Positions 57,301 to 64,000 of a stretch of DNA of 64,000 bases are shown here, piece by piece; within the stretch, counting starts at the first letter, position 1, and each line of letters starts with the position of its first letter. The stretch comes from Cellvibrio fontiphilus (GTDB taxonomy: Bacteria > Pseudomonadota > Gammaproteobacteria > Pseudomonadales > Cellvibrionaceae). The position numbers were made by a program, and so were the translations under genes. A model generated the notes under the pieces. That model made no database searches. It saw only the letters and a list, made by a program, of their open reading frames with translations, and had not been told where the DNA came from. Location of the stretch: NCBI RefSeq assembly GCF_035317345.1, contig NZ_JAYKTU010000001.1. The stretch is one strand, 5' to 3'.

Positions 57301-58989
57301 GTGGATAAACTGATCGGCCAAATGCTCATCGAGCGCGGACTGGTACAGCCAGACGACATCAAAAAAGCGCTGCAATTACAGCAGTCAGTGGGTGGCCGTA
57401 TTGGCGCGGGTCTGGTGCGTATGGGGTCGATTTCCGAAGAGTCGCTGCTGGCTGTGCTGGCTGAGCAGTTGGCCATTCCTTTGGTGCAAGTGGGGCGTGA
57501 TATGCCCGATGCCAGTGGATTGTTCCAGCAAATCAAACAGTCACCATTGGACATCAACTGGTGTATTGATAATCGCGTGCTCATCTGGACTGATGACAAT
57601 CAGGCAATTCATTACACCGGACGTGATCCTTTATCTCCGTTTGTGCGAGATGTTATCGCCTATCATTATCCCGCTCAGCCCATCCAGCCCTGCCTTGTAT
57701 CCAGCCACAGCCTCGATATTTGTGTAGATTACCTACGCAAAGAGCTGACTGCCGAGCGGTTTTTTTCTGAGGGTAGCGAGACCAAAGGCCTGCGCGAACT
57801 GGCTGAAGAAGCGCCGGTAGTCGAACTGGTGAACAATATTTTCTCCAAAGCAGTTGCCTTCAACGCATCGGACATACACCTTGATCCGCAAGAAGAGGTA
57901 TTCAGGGTTCGTCTGCGGGTGGATGGGGTGCTGCAAACCCACCTTGAGCAACCTATAGATCGCTACCCGGCTGTGGCCTCACGGGTAAAATTGATTTCCG
58001 AGATAGATATCGCTGAGCGACGTTTACCTCAGGACGGTCGTATCACTACCCGCGTCAATGGTCGCGAGATGGACGTGCGTGTTTCCACCTTGCCTGGCGT
58101 ACACGGTGAATCTATCGTCATGCGTCTGTTGCCCAAAGACCGTAAAGAGCTGTCGCTCAGCACACTTGGCTTGGAGCAGGACCATATGGATCTGGTGGGT
58201 TCGCTTATGCAAGAGGCGAATGGGATAGTATTGGTGACCGGGCCGACTGGTTCCGGTAAATCCACCACGCTTTACGCAGCTTTGCAGGAGGCGACTGATG
58301 GCACGCGCAAAATCCTCACCGTGGAAGACCCGGTTGAATATCAGTTGCCGGGCATCACTCAGGTGCAAGCTCATGCCGAGATTGGTTACACCTTTGCCAA
58401 AGCTTTGCGCGCCTTTTTGCGCCAGGATCCGGACGTGATCATGGTGGGTGAGATTCGCGACCTGGAAACGGCGCAAATTGCTATTCAGTCGGCCCTTACC
58501 GGTCATCTGGTGCTCTCTACTTTGCACACTAACGACTCGCTCTCAGCATTTACCCGTTTGATCGATATGGGTGTTGAACCGTTTTTGGTGGCTGCGCCTA
58601 TCAAGGCCGTGCAAGCCCAGCGTCTGGTGCGCAAGGTATGTAAATCTTGCGCCAAACCAGCGCAGGTTCCCGACACAATCAATACGGAGTTCGCCAGACT
58701 TGGCCGCGGGTTTTCGCCGCACTGGGTGGAAGCTGTCGGCTGCCCTGCCTGTAATCACACCGGCTATGCGGGGCGCATGGGGGTTTATGAGATAGTGCCC
58801 ATATCACCGGAATTGCACGACATGATTATCGCCAATACCCCAGTCACTGAAATGCGCAAACTGGCGCGTAAACAGGGACATAGATCCATGTATCAGGACG
58901 GCTTGATCAAGGCTGCTCGTGGTATTACCACGGTGGAAGAAGTGATGCGTGCCACCAACATAGACGCCACTACTATTGATGAAGATTAA
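57301..58989 (+). CDS. gspE: Type II secretion ATPase GspE
   Basis: 562-residue hexameric ATPase that powers pseudopilus assembly. N-terminal MshEN-like domain ('IGQMLIERGLVQPDDIKKALQLQ' region), Walker A GPTGSGKST (314-322), Asp box, Walker B with 'DPDVIMVGEIRD' and the His box. The zinc-binding C-terminal part has CxxC pairs in 'CKSCAKP' and 'CPACNHTGY'. GTG 57301 is chosen over upstream starts because it opens the conserved N-domain. First gene of the E-F-G-H-I-J-K-L order, like the Xanthomonas Xps operon. gspF follows 11 bases later. Alternative: a type IV pilus/MSH ATPase, but the neighbours argue for secretion. Confidence 0.93.
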   Translation: MDKLIGQMLIERGLVQPDDIKKALQLQQSVGGRIGAGLVRMGSISEESLLAVLAEQLAIPLVQVGRDMPDASGLFQQIKQSPLDINWCIDNRVLIWTDDNQAIHYTGRDPLSPFVRDVIAYHYPAQPIQPCLVSSHSLDICVDYLRKELTAERFFSEGSETKGLRELAEEAPVVELVNNIFSKAVAFNASDIHLDPQEEVFRVRLRVDGVLQTHLEQPIDRYPAVASRVKLISEIDIAERRLPQDGRITTRVNGREMDVRVSTLPGVHGESIVMRLLPKDRKELSLSTLGLEQDHMDLVGSLMQEANGIVLVTGPTGSGKSTTLYAALQEATDGTRKILTVEDPVEYQLPGITQVQAHAEIGYTFAKALRAFLRQDPDVIMVGEIRDLETAQIAIQSALTGHLVLSTLHTNDSLSAFTRLIDMGVEPFLVAAPIKAVQAQRLVRKVCKSCAKPAQVPDTINTEFARLGRGFSPHWVEAVGCPACNHTGYAGRMGVYEIVPISPELHDMIIANTPVTEMRKLARKQGHRSMYQDGLIKAARGITTVEEVMRATNIDATTIDED

Positions 58990-59000
58990 CGGGGCAGGCA

Positions 59001-60191
59001 ATGCAGTTTAGTTATACCGCCCTGGATCAACAGCAATCGGTCATAGCCGGCGTGATAGACGCTAGCGATGAGCGCGAGGCAGCGCGTCTGCTGCGCGAGA
59101 AAAATCTCCAGCCGCTTAGCATCAAGGCGCATGAGGATAGCCAGGGAGCGGGGCGCAAAAAGCTCAGCCGCGAGGATATCACTGTCTCGCTATTTGAATT
59201 GACCACCATGCTTGAATCGGGCGTTTCTATCGCCGAGGCACTGCAGTCGCTGCAAGATGCCGATTCCCACCCTCAATTGCGCCGTTTTTACAAATCAGCA
59301 TCAGAGCAGCTGCAGCGCGGTGCCAGCTTTGGCAATGCCCTGCGCGCCGCCGAATTGAAATTACCTGCCTATTTTGTCCAGTTGGTAGAGGCCGGTGAAG
59401 CCTCAGGCCAGCTGGGCGCGACAATGCGGCGTGGGGTAGAGCAGATGGAATATGACCTCGCCGTGGTCAATGAATTGCGTAACGCACTTATTTATCCTGC
59501 CATTTTGGTGCTTACGGGCATCAGTGCAGTGGCACTTATATTCATTTTTGTAGTCCCAAAGTTTGCCAATTTAATGGACGGCAAACAGGAGCTCCCACTA
59601 CTGGCAACCGCGGTGCTGTCTACTGGCTTGTGGCTCAATGAAAATTTCTATTGGGTGCTCGCGGTTGTAGTTGCACTAGTTGCGCTGGCTGCGGTGCAGT
59701 TTGGCAAGCCCGAGGTGCGTCAGGCTCTGCTGGATAAAATGTCGGGTGTTCCGGTATTTGGGCGTTGGCTGGCGGAGTCAGATATCGCGCGCTGGTCTTC
59801 AGTGATGAGTGCCATGCTGGCGAGTCATATTGAGCTGACCCGGGCATTGGATCTGGCGCGCGCCAGTGTTAAAAATTCGCGCCGCAGTAAGGGTTTGTTG
59901 TCGGCGCTCAACGCCGTGCAATCCGGCGGCAGCTTGTCAAAAGCGCTGCAGGACAATCAAATCCTGAACGCTACTGCCTACAACCTGATCCGGGCTGGCG
60001 AAAAAACTGGCCGCCTCGCTGAAATGCTGCAAGCGGTCGCAAAAATTTACGAGAATTCCGGTAAAAACCGGATGAAACGGTTGTTGTTATTGATTGAGCC
60101 CTTGGCGATTGTGTTTATTGGACTTGCCGTGGGAGTAATTATTCTTGGGCTAATTCAGGCAATTACCAGTGTTAACGATGTAGCTATTTAA
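59001..60191 (+). CDS. gspF: Type II secretion inner-membrane platform protein GspF
   Basis: 396-residue polytopic protein: two GspF/PilC repeats ('LFELTTMLESGVSIAEALQSL' and 'WSSVMSAMLASHIELTRALDL', split), with hydrophobic helices near residues 167-190, 215-232 and 365-388. It anchors the ATPase to the membrane and contacts GspE and GspL. ATG 59001 follows GGGGCAGG. Its C-terminus ends 31 bases before gspG. Confidence 0.95.
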   Translation: MQFSYTALDQQQSVIAGVIDASDEREAARLLREKNLQPLSIKAHEDSQGAGRKKLSREDITVSLFELTTMLESGVSIAEALQSLQDADSHPQLRRFYKSASEQLQRGASFGNALRAAELKLPAYFVQLVEAGEASGQLGATMRRGVEQMEYDLAVVNELRNALIYPAILVLTGISAVALIFIFVVPKFANLMDGKQELPLLATAVLSTGLWLNENFYWVLAVVVALVALAAVQFGKPEVRQALLDKMSGVPVFGRWLAESDIARWSSVMSAMLASHIELTRALDLARASVKNSRRSKGLLSALNAVQSGGSLSKALQDNQILNATAYNLIRAGEKTGRLAEMLQAVAKIYENSGKNRMKRLLLLIEPLAIVFIGLAVGVIILGLIQAITSVNDVAI

Positions 60192-60222
60192 GCTGACTTT
60201 TGATTATTTGCAGAGAGATGTT

Positions 60223-60660
60223 ATGAGCAAGATAAAAACTCACCAACGCGGCTTCACCATGATCGAACTTTTGGTGGTGCTGGTTATTCTCGGATTGTTG
60301 GCCGGTTTGGTCGGCCCCAAAATGTTTGGCAAGGTCGATAGCGCCAAAATTAAAACGGTGGAAACCCAGCTCAAGCTGCTCAAGTCGGCGCTGCAAACCT
60401 ATCGTCTGGACATGGGTGAATACCCCAGCACTCAAGAGGGCTTGGGTGCAATTATCCGTTCACCCGACAGCGCGCGTGCACAGCAAAACTGGAAGGGGCC
60501 TTATCTCGATGAAGAAATTCCACTCGACCCTTGGGGTACGGCTTACCAATATCGCCGTGAAAAAAATGGCTTGCAAGATTTTACCCTCTATTCGCTGGGT
60601 GCAGACGCCAAGCCTGGTGGAGAAGGGTTGGATGCCGACATAGGCCTGGCCGCCCAGTAA
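60223..60660 (+). CDS. gspG: Major pseudopilin GspG
   Basis: 145-residue major pseudopilin. ATG 60223 gives a ten-residue leader ending QRG, cleaved before Phe11, with the conserved Glu at +5 (FTMIE) and a hydrophobic N-helix. The globular part shows 'YRLDMGEYPSTQEGLGAI', 'DPWGTAYQY' and 'LGADAKPGGEGLDADI', where GspG proteins bind calcium. It polymerises into the pseudopilus. A TTG 15 bases upstream opens the frame but is not supported. Confidence 0.96.
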   Translation: MSKIKTHQRGFTMIELLVVLVILGLLAGLVGPKMFGKVDSAKIKTVETQLKLLKSALQTYRLDMGEYPSTQEGLGAIIRSPDSARAQQNWKGPYLDEEIPLDPWGTAYQYRREKNGLQDFTLYSLGADAKPGGEGLDADIGLAAQ

Positions 60661-60679
60661 GTTTGGTCAGGTCATCATT

Positions 60680-61084
60680 ATGTCAAGTAAGTGGCGGCGA
60701 TCAGGTTTTACCCTGATTGAATTGTTAGTAGTCCTAATGATTCTCGGGTTAGCCAGTGCGCTGGTTCTGCCCCGCTTGCCAACTATCTATGAGCGTTTTC
60801 AGGATAAATCCGATCAGGAGCGATTGATGCAGCTGTTAGCTTCACTGCCGCTCAGGGCCTACACACGCCAACATACCATTTCCCTCGCACCGGAAAATGC
60901 CTTACAGACACTTATCGACGAAGGTTTGGTGTTGGACGGGCAGCTGGGCCTCAAGTTGGATCGCCCCATTATTTACCAGCCAAACGGTGTTTGTCTGGGG
61001 GGAAGGTTAGAGGTTTCCTTAAACGGTGTCACCCGCCGTTTGCAACTCGATCCCCCCTACTGTGAGCCGCGCGAAAGTGACTAG
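60680..61084 (+). CDS. gspH: Minor pseudopilin GspH
   Basis: 134-residue pseudopilin: short leader ending RRSG, then FTLIE (Glu+5 present) and a hydrophobic N-helix 'LLVVLMILGLASALVLPRL'. The globular part is short compared with Pseudomonas XcpU (about 170). It is 19 bases after gspG and overlaps gspI. Assignment among the minor pseudopilins is by gene order. Confidence 0.85.
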   Translation: MSSKWRRSGFTLIELLVVLMILGLASALVLPRLPTIYERFQDKSDQERLMQLLASLPLRAYTRQHTISLAPENALQTLIDEGLVLDGQLGLKLDRPIIYQPNGVCLGGRLEVSLNGVTRRLQLDPPYCEPRESD

Positions 61085-61508
61085 ATCGGAACAGGGGTTC
61101 ACGTTGGTTGAAGCCATGGTTGCGTTGGTGATTTTTGCCATGGCCGCCATGGGCATCTACAGCTGGATCAATACTAACCTCATATCCCTCAATCGCCTTG
61201 CCGCTGTCGCTGAATCTGAATTTGTGGTGGATTCGGCGGTAGAGCGCCTGCAATTGGTGGATCTGCGCAGCGAAACCCAAGGTGAATTTAATGTGTCGGG
61301 ATACCAAGTGGTCTGGCGTGCTGAATTGGTCGAACCCTGGCGGCAGGGTAAAACCCAGCAGGGCGGCGTAAGTATCTACGACTTTGGTCTCTACGATATC
61401 CATCTGGAATTGTTTAAAGACTCGCGCTTGCAGGGCAATTTTCACTATCGACAGACCACTTGGTTAAAGGCTCGTGAAATAGACCTGGAGGGTAATGATG
61501 CACTTTAA
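61077..61508 (+). CDS. gspI: Minor pseudopilin GspI
   Basis: 143-residue pseudopilin. GTG 61077 yields leader MTRSEQG before FTLVE, and overlaps the gspH stop by eight bases; GTG 61062 is an alternative giving five more residues. The frame reaches 61026 without further support. The N-helix 'AMVALVIFAMAAMGIYSW' and 'TNLISLNRLAA' are typical of GspI. Part of the tip complex with GspJ and GspK. Confidence 0.85.
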   Translation: MTRSEQGFTLVEAMVALVIFAMAAMGIYSWINTNLISLNRLAAVAESEFVVDSAVERLQLVDLRSETQGEFNVSGYQVVWRAELVEPWRQGKTQQGGVSIYDFGLYDIHLELFKDSRLQGNFHYRQTTWLKAREIDLEGNDAL

Positions 61509-62106
61509 GGTCTTATCAATTCATCAGCAGCGCGCATTTACTCTTATCGAAATGCTGGTGGTGATGATCATCATGGCGATGGTCGTCACCCTAGTTGTGC
61601 AGGGATTTGGCTACAGCCTCGGACTCTACCAGCGGGTGGTTAATACGCAGAATGCTAGTTACAAGCAGGTTTTCACCTACCAATGGTTTAGAACCAGCCT
61701 AGGTGCTCAAGTGGCCATGCGTCCCGATGATCGAGGACTTGAAGGTGATGCGCGGCAATTGAGTACTTATAGTTACCAGCCTCTTTTGGCGCGACAGGGC
61801 CTAAAATCCCTTATTCACTGGGAGTTAACCCAGGCTCCGGGAGAGTTACAGCTCGCGTATTACGAGGGTGAGGACTATATCACCGTTTATTCTTGGCCAG
61901 AGGCGAGCGGCTACTTTGAATACCTTGATGAGCAAGGCCAGTGGTTTGATCAATGGCCTGTTCGGGTTGAAGATGTAACCCCCTTACCTCAAGCGGTACG
62001 TCTGGTTGTTAACTCTGATCGCGAAAGTCTTAATTACGTTGCAGTAACTCGTACTCGGCTACGCGCCAATATTAATCCTGACGAGTTGTTATATGGGCGC
62101 GATTAA
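61495..62106 (+). CDS. gspJ: Minor pseudopilin GspJ with Ala at the cleavage site
   Basis: 203-residue minor pseudopilin with the N-helix 'LVVMIIMAMVVTLVVQGFGY'. The prepilin site reads QQRA-FTLIE: Ala14 replaces the usual Gly at -1, while Glu+5 is kept. ATG 61495 has GGAGG upstream and overlaps gspI by 14 bases; a second ATG follows one codon later. It caps the pseudopilus with GspI and GspK. Processing efficiency by the prepilin peptidase may be lower than normal. Confidence 0.86.
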   Translation: MMHFKVLSIHQQRAFTLIEMLVVMIIMAMVVTLVVQGFGYSLGLYQRVVNTQNASYKQVFTYQWFRTSLGAQVAMRPDDRGLEGDARQLSTYSYQPLLARQGLKSLIHWELTQAPGELQLAYYEGEDYITVYSWPEASGYFEYLDEQGQWFDQWPVRVEDVTPLPQAVRLVVNSDRESLNYVAVTRTRLRANINPDELLYGRD

Positions 62107-63136
62107 AAAACAGCGCGGATTTATCCTTGCCGCTACCCTCTGGATATTGGCCATTATGTTTATCGTGGTGGGCATTTTTCATGTATATGTACAGCAAAAG
62201 TTGCAGTTAGGTATCCAGGCGAAAGAGAATTTACAAATGCGACTGGATCGTCATGCCACAGCACAAACACTTTTGTATTTGTTGGCTAGCTCTCGTATGA
62301 CTCGCTCAGGTATTACTTTTCAGCATCGCGATCAGCTGCAGCAAAGCGAGGACGGCTTGATAAACAGTGATACTCTGGGGGATGAATTGTGGTTGGATGG
62401 AACCTCATACAGGGGTATTGATAGCGCCCACTTTTCCCTGCAGGATGCCTCCGGGCTTTTATCCATCAATATACGTAGCGCGGCAGAATTGTCAGCGCTG
62501 TTGGATAAGTACGAATCAAGTAATGCCATCCGCACTCAGTTAATAAATCGTCTGCAAGACTACATAGATGCCAACGACCTGATTAGCTTGGCTGGAGCCG
62601 AAACGAGTGACTACGCCCGGCAACAACTACCGCTGCCTAGCAACGATCTTCTGCGCTCGGAGGTCGAGTTGTTAAAAGTTATGGGTTGGGGTGAATGGCT
62701 TCGTGTGAATCCTGAATTTAATTGGCAGGGGTGGCTGAGCGTGCGTCGAAGTTCTGCCTTGAACCTCAATGCCATGCCTGAATCGCTACTTATCAAGTAT
62801 TTTGGTTTGAGCGATGAACAAGCAGAAAACGTGTTGACTATAAGACGGCGGAGTGCATTCCAAAGTCCTGCTGAATTTGCAGCCGTTGTTCGTCTGCCCT
62901 TGAACTTGGATGAGGATCAATATCGCTTTTTCCCCAGTCGGGAATTAAGGATAAGCCTCTGGAATAACGGGGGAGGACAAGCCCAGGTGATTAGCCTACA
63001 ATTGACGCCCAACGGACTTTATGGTCCCTGGCAAGTGGATTATGAGTACAACACCCAGCGTGAAATCGACACTAATGAACCTTTGGCCATATGGCAAACC
63101 CCGCTCTTTGGTCACACCCTGGGTGATAACCGCTGA
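62093..63136 (+). CDS. gspK: Minor pseudopilin GspK
   Basis: 347-residue large pseudopilin at the tip of the pseudopilus. Leader MGAIKKQRG before Phe10; the residue at +5 is Ala (FILAA), as normal for GspK, which lacks the Glu found in other pseudopilins. A helical globular domain with 'LQDASGLLSINIRSAAEL' and 'RRSSALNLNAMPESLL' follows, the latter typical of the GspK alpha domain. It overlaps gspJ by 14 bases and the gspL-like gene by 14 bases. Confidence 0.9.
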   Translation: MGAIKKQRGFILAATLWILAIMFIVVGIFHVYVQQKLQLGIQAKENLQMRLDRHATAQTLLYLLASSRMTRSGITFQHRDQLQQSEDGLINSDTLGDELWLDGTSYRGIDSAHFSLQDASGLLSINIRSAAELSALLDKYESSNAIRTQLINRLQDYIDANDLISLAGAETSDYARQQLPLPSNDLLRSEVELLKVMGWGEWLRVNPEFNWQGWLSVRRSSALNLNAMPESLLIKYFGLSDEQAENVLTIRRRSAFQSPAEFAAVVRLPLNLDEDQYRFFPSRELRISLWNNGGGQAQVISLQLTPNGLYGPWQVDYEYNTQREIDTNEPLAIWQTPLFGHTLGDNR

Positions 63137-64000
63137 CGCAGCTTGCCCGCTCAATGAGCTGGGTGATCAGCTTCAGTTGTTATCGGCTTGCCTTATCGTC
63201 CCGCGCCAATACCTCTTCTATTTATATATAGATCTCTCCAGCGTACCCAACGCCCTGCGCAAGAATTTCATCCAGCAGCGTTTGCAGCAGTTAAGCCCAT
63301 TTAGTAACCCTGAAAGTTGCTTGGTGCAAGAGGCCGATGGAGCGCAGCTATGGTTTTGGGATTCGCGTCTGCTGTCTGGTCGCCGCGAGCAAACGCCGGG
63401 TTTGCCCCAGGTAACTATTCCCGAATCCTTACTGCGCCGCCCTTTTCAGGATGGCTTCCGTGTGCAACCCTGTATCCATGGCTGGGAACTGCAATACTGG
63501 GAAACAAACAGCCTGCGTTATACACGTTGGCTAGCTAACCGCCCGGATACCGTCGCCAAAGATGATTTCGTGCGCACCTGCGGCTACAACATGAAAGCCG
63601 CCGACTGGAGCGATGCAGGCGCAGAACTCCTATCTGCCCCTTGGAATGAAAAACCTTTTTGGAGTAAGGCAACTCTCAGCAGTGAGCCTGTGGCTACACG
63701 CCTTATTGCCGGGGTTCTTCTAGCATGGATTTTCCTCGAGTTAGGTATGGGGCTGGGCACTATTGGCAAACAATCCTATCTGTCCTCATCGGTAGAATCC
63801 CAGAGCGAAGCTCTGAGCCAGCTGGTAGACCAGCGCGACGCTGCCCTGCGCCAAAAGGATTTCAATCAGGCTATTGCCGATCTGATTGCCGCGCCTACTC
63901 CGCTGTGGCTCTCGGCCCAAGTACATAGCTGTCTTGCCGATTTCGATTTTGTCATTCTGGATTGGCAATACCAGCGTGGCCAATTGGTAGTGCTCCTGGA
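63123..64000 (+). CDS. gspL: GspL-like type II secretion platform protein, 3' end outside window
   Basis: The frame starting at GTG 63123 is open to the window end (292 complete codons), overlapping gspK by 14 bases like the preceding gene pair. About 210 cytoplasmic residues ('YLFYLYIDLSSVPNALRKNF', 'CLVQEADGAQLWFWDSRLL') precede one hydrophobic segment ('LIAGVLLAWIFLELGMGLG', about residues 212-230) and a coiled coil ('SSVESQSEALSQLVDQRDAAL'). This single-pass layout and the place after gspK fit GspL, which joins GspE to the inner membrane. Overall similarity to classical GspL is low by eye, so the call leans on gene order. Confidence 0.65.
   Translation, partial: MITADAACPLNELGDQLQLLSACLIVPRQYLFYLYIDLSSVPNALRKNFIQQRLQQLSPFSNPESCLVQEADGAQLWFWDSRLLSGRREQTPGLPQVTIPESLLRRPFQDGFRVQPCIHGWELQYWETNSLRYTRWLANRPDTVAKDDFVRTCGYNMKAADWSDAGAELLSAPWNEKPFWSKATLSSEPVATRLIAGVLLAWIFLELGMGLGTIGKQSYLSSSVESQSEALSQLVDQRDAALRQKDFNQAIADLIAAPTPLWLSAQVHSCLADFDFVILDWQYQRGQLVVLL

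Noticed and set aside
63290..63320. Suspected frameshift in the gspL-like gene
   Set aside because: A first reading suggested an extra T near 63300. Recounting against fixed coordinates of a neighbouring frame showed three T, and the frame is continuous from 63123 to the window end.
1..64000. tRNA or rRNA genes, CRISPR arrays, insertion sequences, prophage genes
   Set aside because: Looked for in all gaps by eye: no cloverleaf-like tRNA sequence, regularly spaced repeats, transposase or integrase frame, or phage structural gene was seen.

Overview
The window looks like chromosome of a gammaproteobacterium of the Cellvibrio type (Cellvibrionaceae). The basis is gene content and order, since no rRNA or database match is available: several large TonB-dependent receptors, a receptor-linked tryptophan halogenase, an Xps-like type II secretion operon, and the block polA - engB - cytochrome c4 - dsbA - diguanylate cyclase that is also known from Pseudomonas. 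I saw no tRNA, rRNA, insertion sequence, prophage or CRISPR array. Most genes are intact housekeeping or surface/nutrient-acquisition genes; the two end genes are cut by the window edges.

Layout. 1-8.7 kb: OmpA-like protein (5' end missing), an epimerase-like SDR, oxyR-recG, a YbaK-HDOD fusion protein with a CRP/Vfr-like site upstream, then a small operon of a FAH-family hydratase, a hotdog thioesterase and a ZIP-like transporter. 8.8-18.8 kb: two paralogous TonB-dependent receptors, one followed by a Tat-exported PhoX-like phosphatase and the other driven by a FecI/FecR pair, with an Xre-RES toxin-antitoxin pair between them. 18.9-24.3 kb: LpxH-like phosphoesterase, small proteins, and the divergent zinc-uptake locus zur-znuC-znuB / znuA with a Zur box between the two arms. 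24.6-30.4 kb: polA, an interval that I read as two tandem small-RNA genes each with a sigma-E/AlgU-type promoter and its own terminator, engB, cytochrome c4 and dsbA. 30.5-36.6 kb: a tight operon of diguanylate cyclase, cupredoxin-like protein, GGDEF-EAL phosphodiesterase, DUF3034 protein and a lipoprotein truncated haemoglobin. 36.6-45.6 kb, all on the minus strand: TonB-dependent receptor, tryptophan halogenase, orphan sugar-binding protein, chemoreceptor and a second binding protein, with two LacI-type operator-like palindromes upstream. 46-52 kb: DUF533 protein, COG0523 GTPase, fadE and a membrane diguanylate cyclase. 52.3-57.2 kb: polysaccharide genes (two sugar-nucleotide enzymes, two glycosyltransferases). 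57.3-64 kb: gspE-F-G-H-I-J-K and the start of a gspL-like gene running off the end.

The most notable points are the paired sigma-E-type sRNA candidates at the Spot 42/ErsA position (27.5-27.9 kb), the c-di-GMP/cupredoxin/haemoglobin operon, and the receptor-halogenase-binding protein-chemoreceptor array. Starts were moved from the longest open frame to the codon best supported by a ribosome site, signal peptide or overlap; this is stated per gene. All functional statements rest on motifs read by eye.
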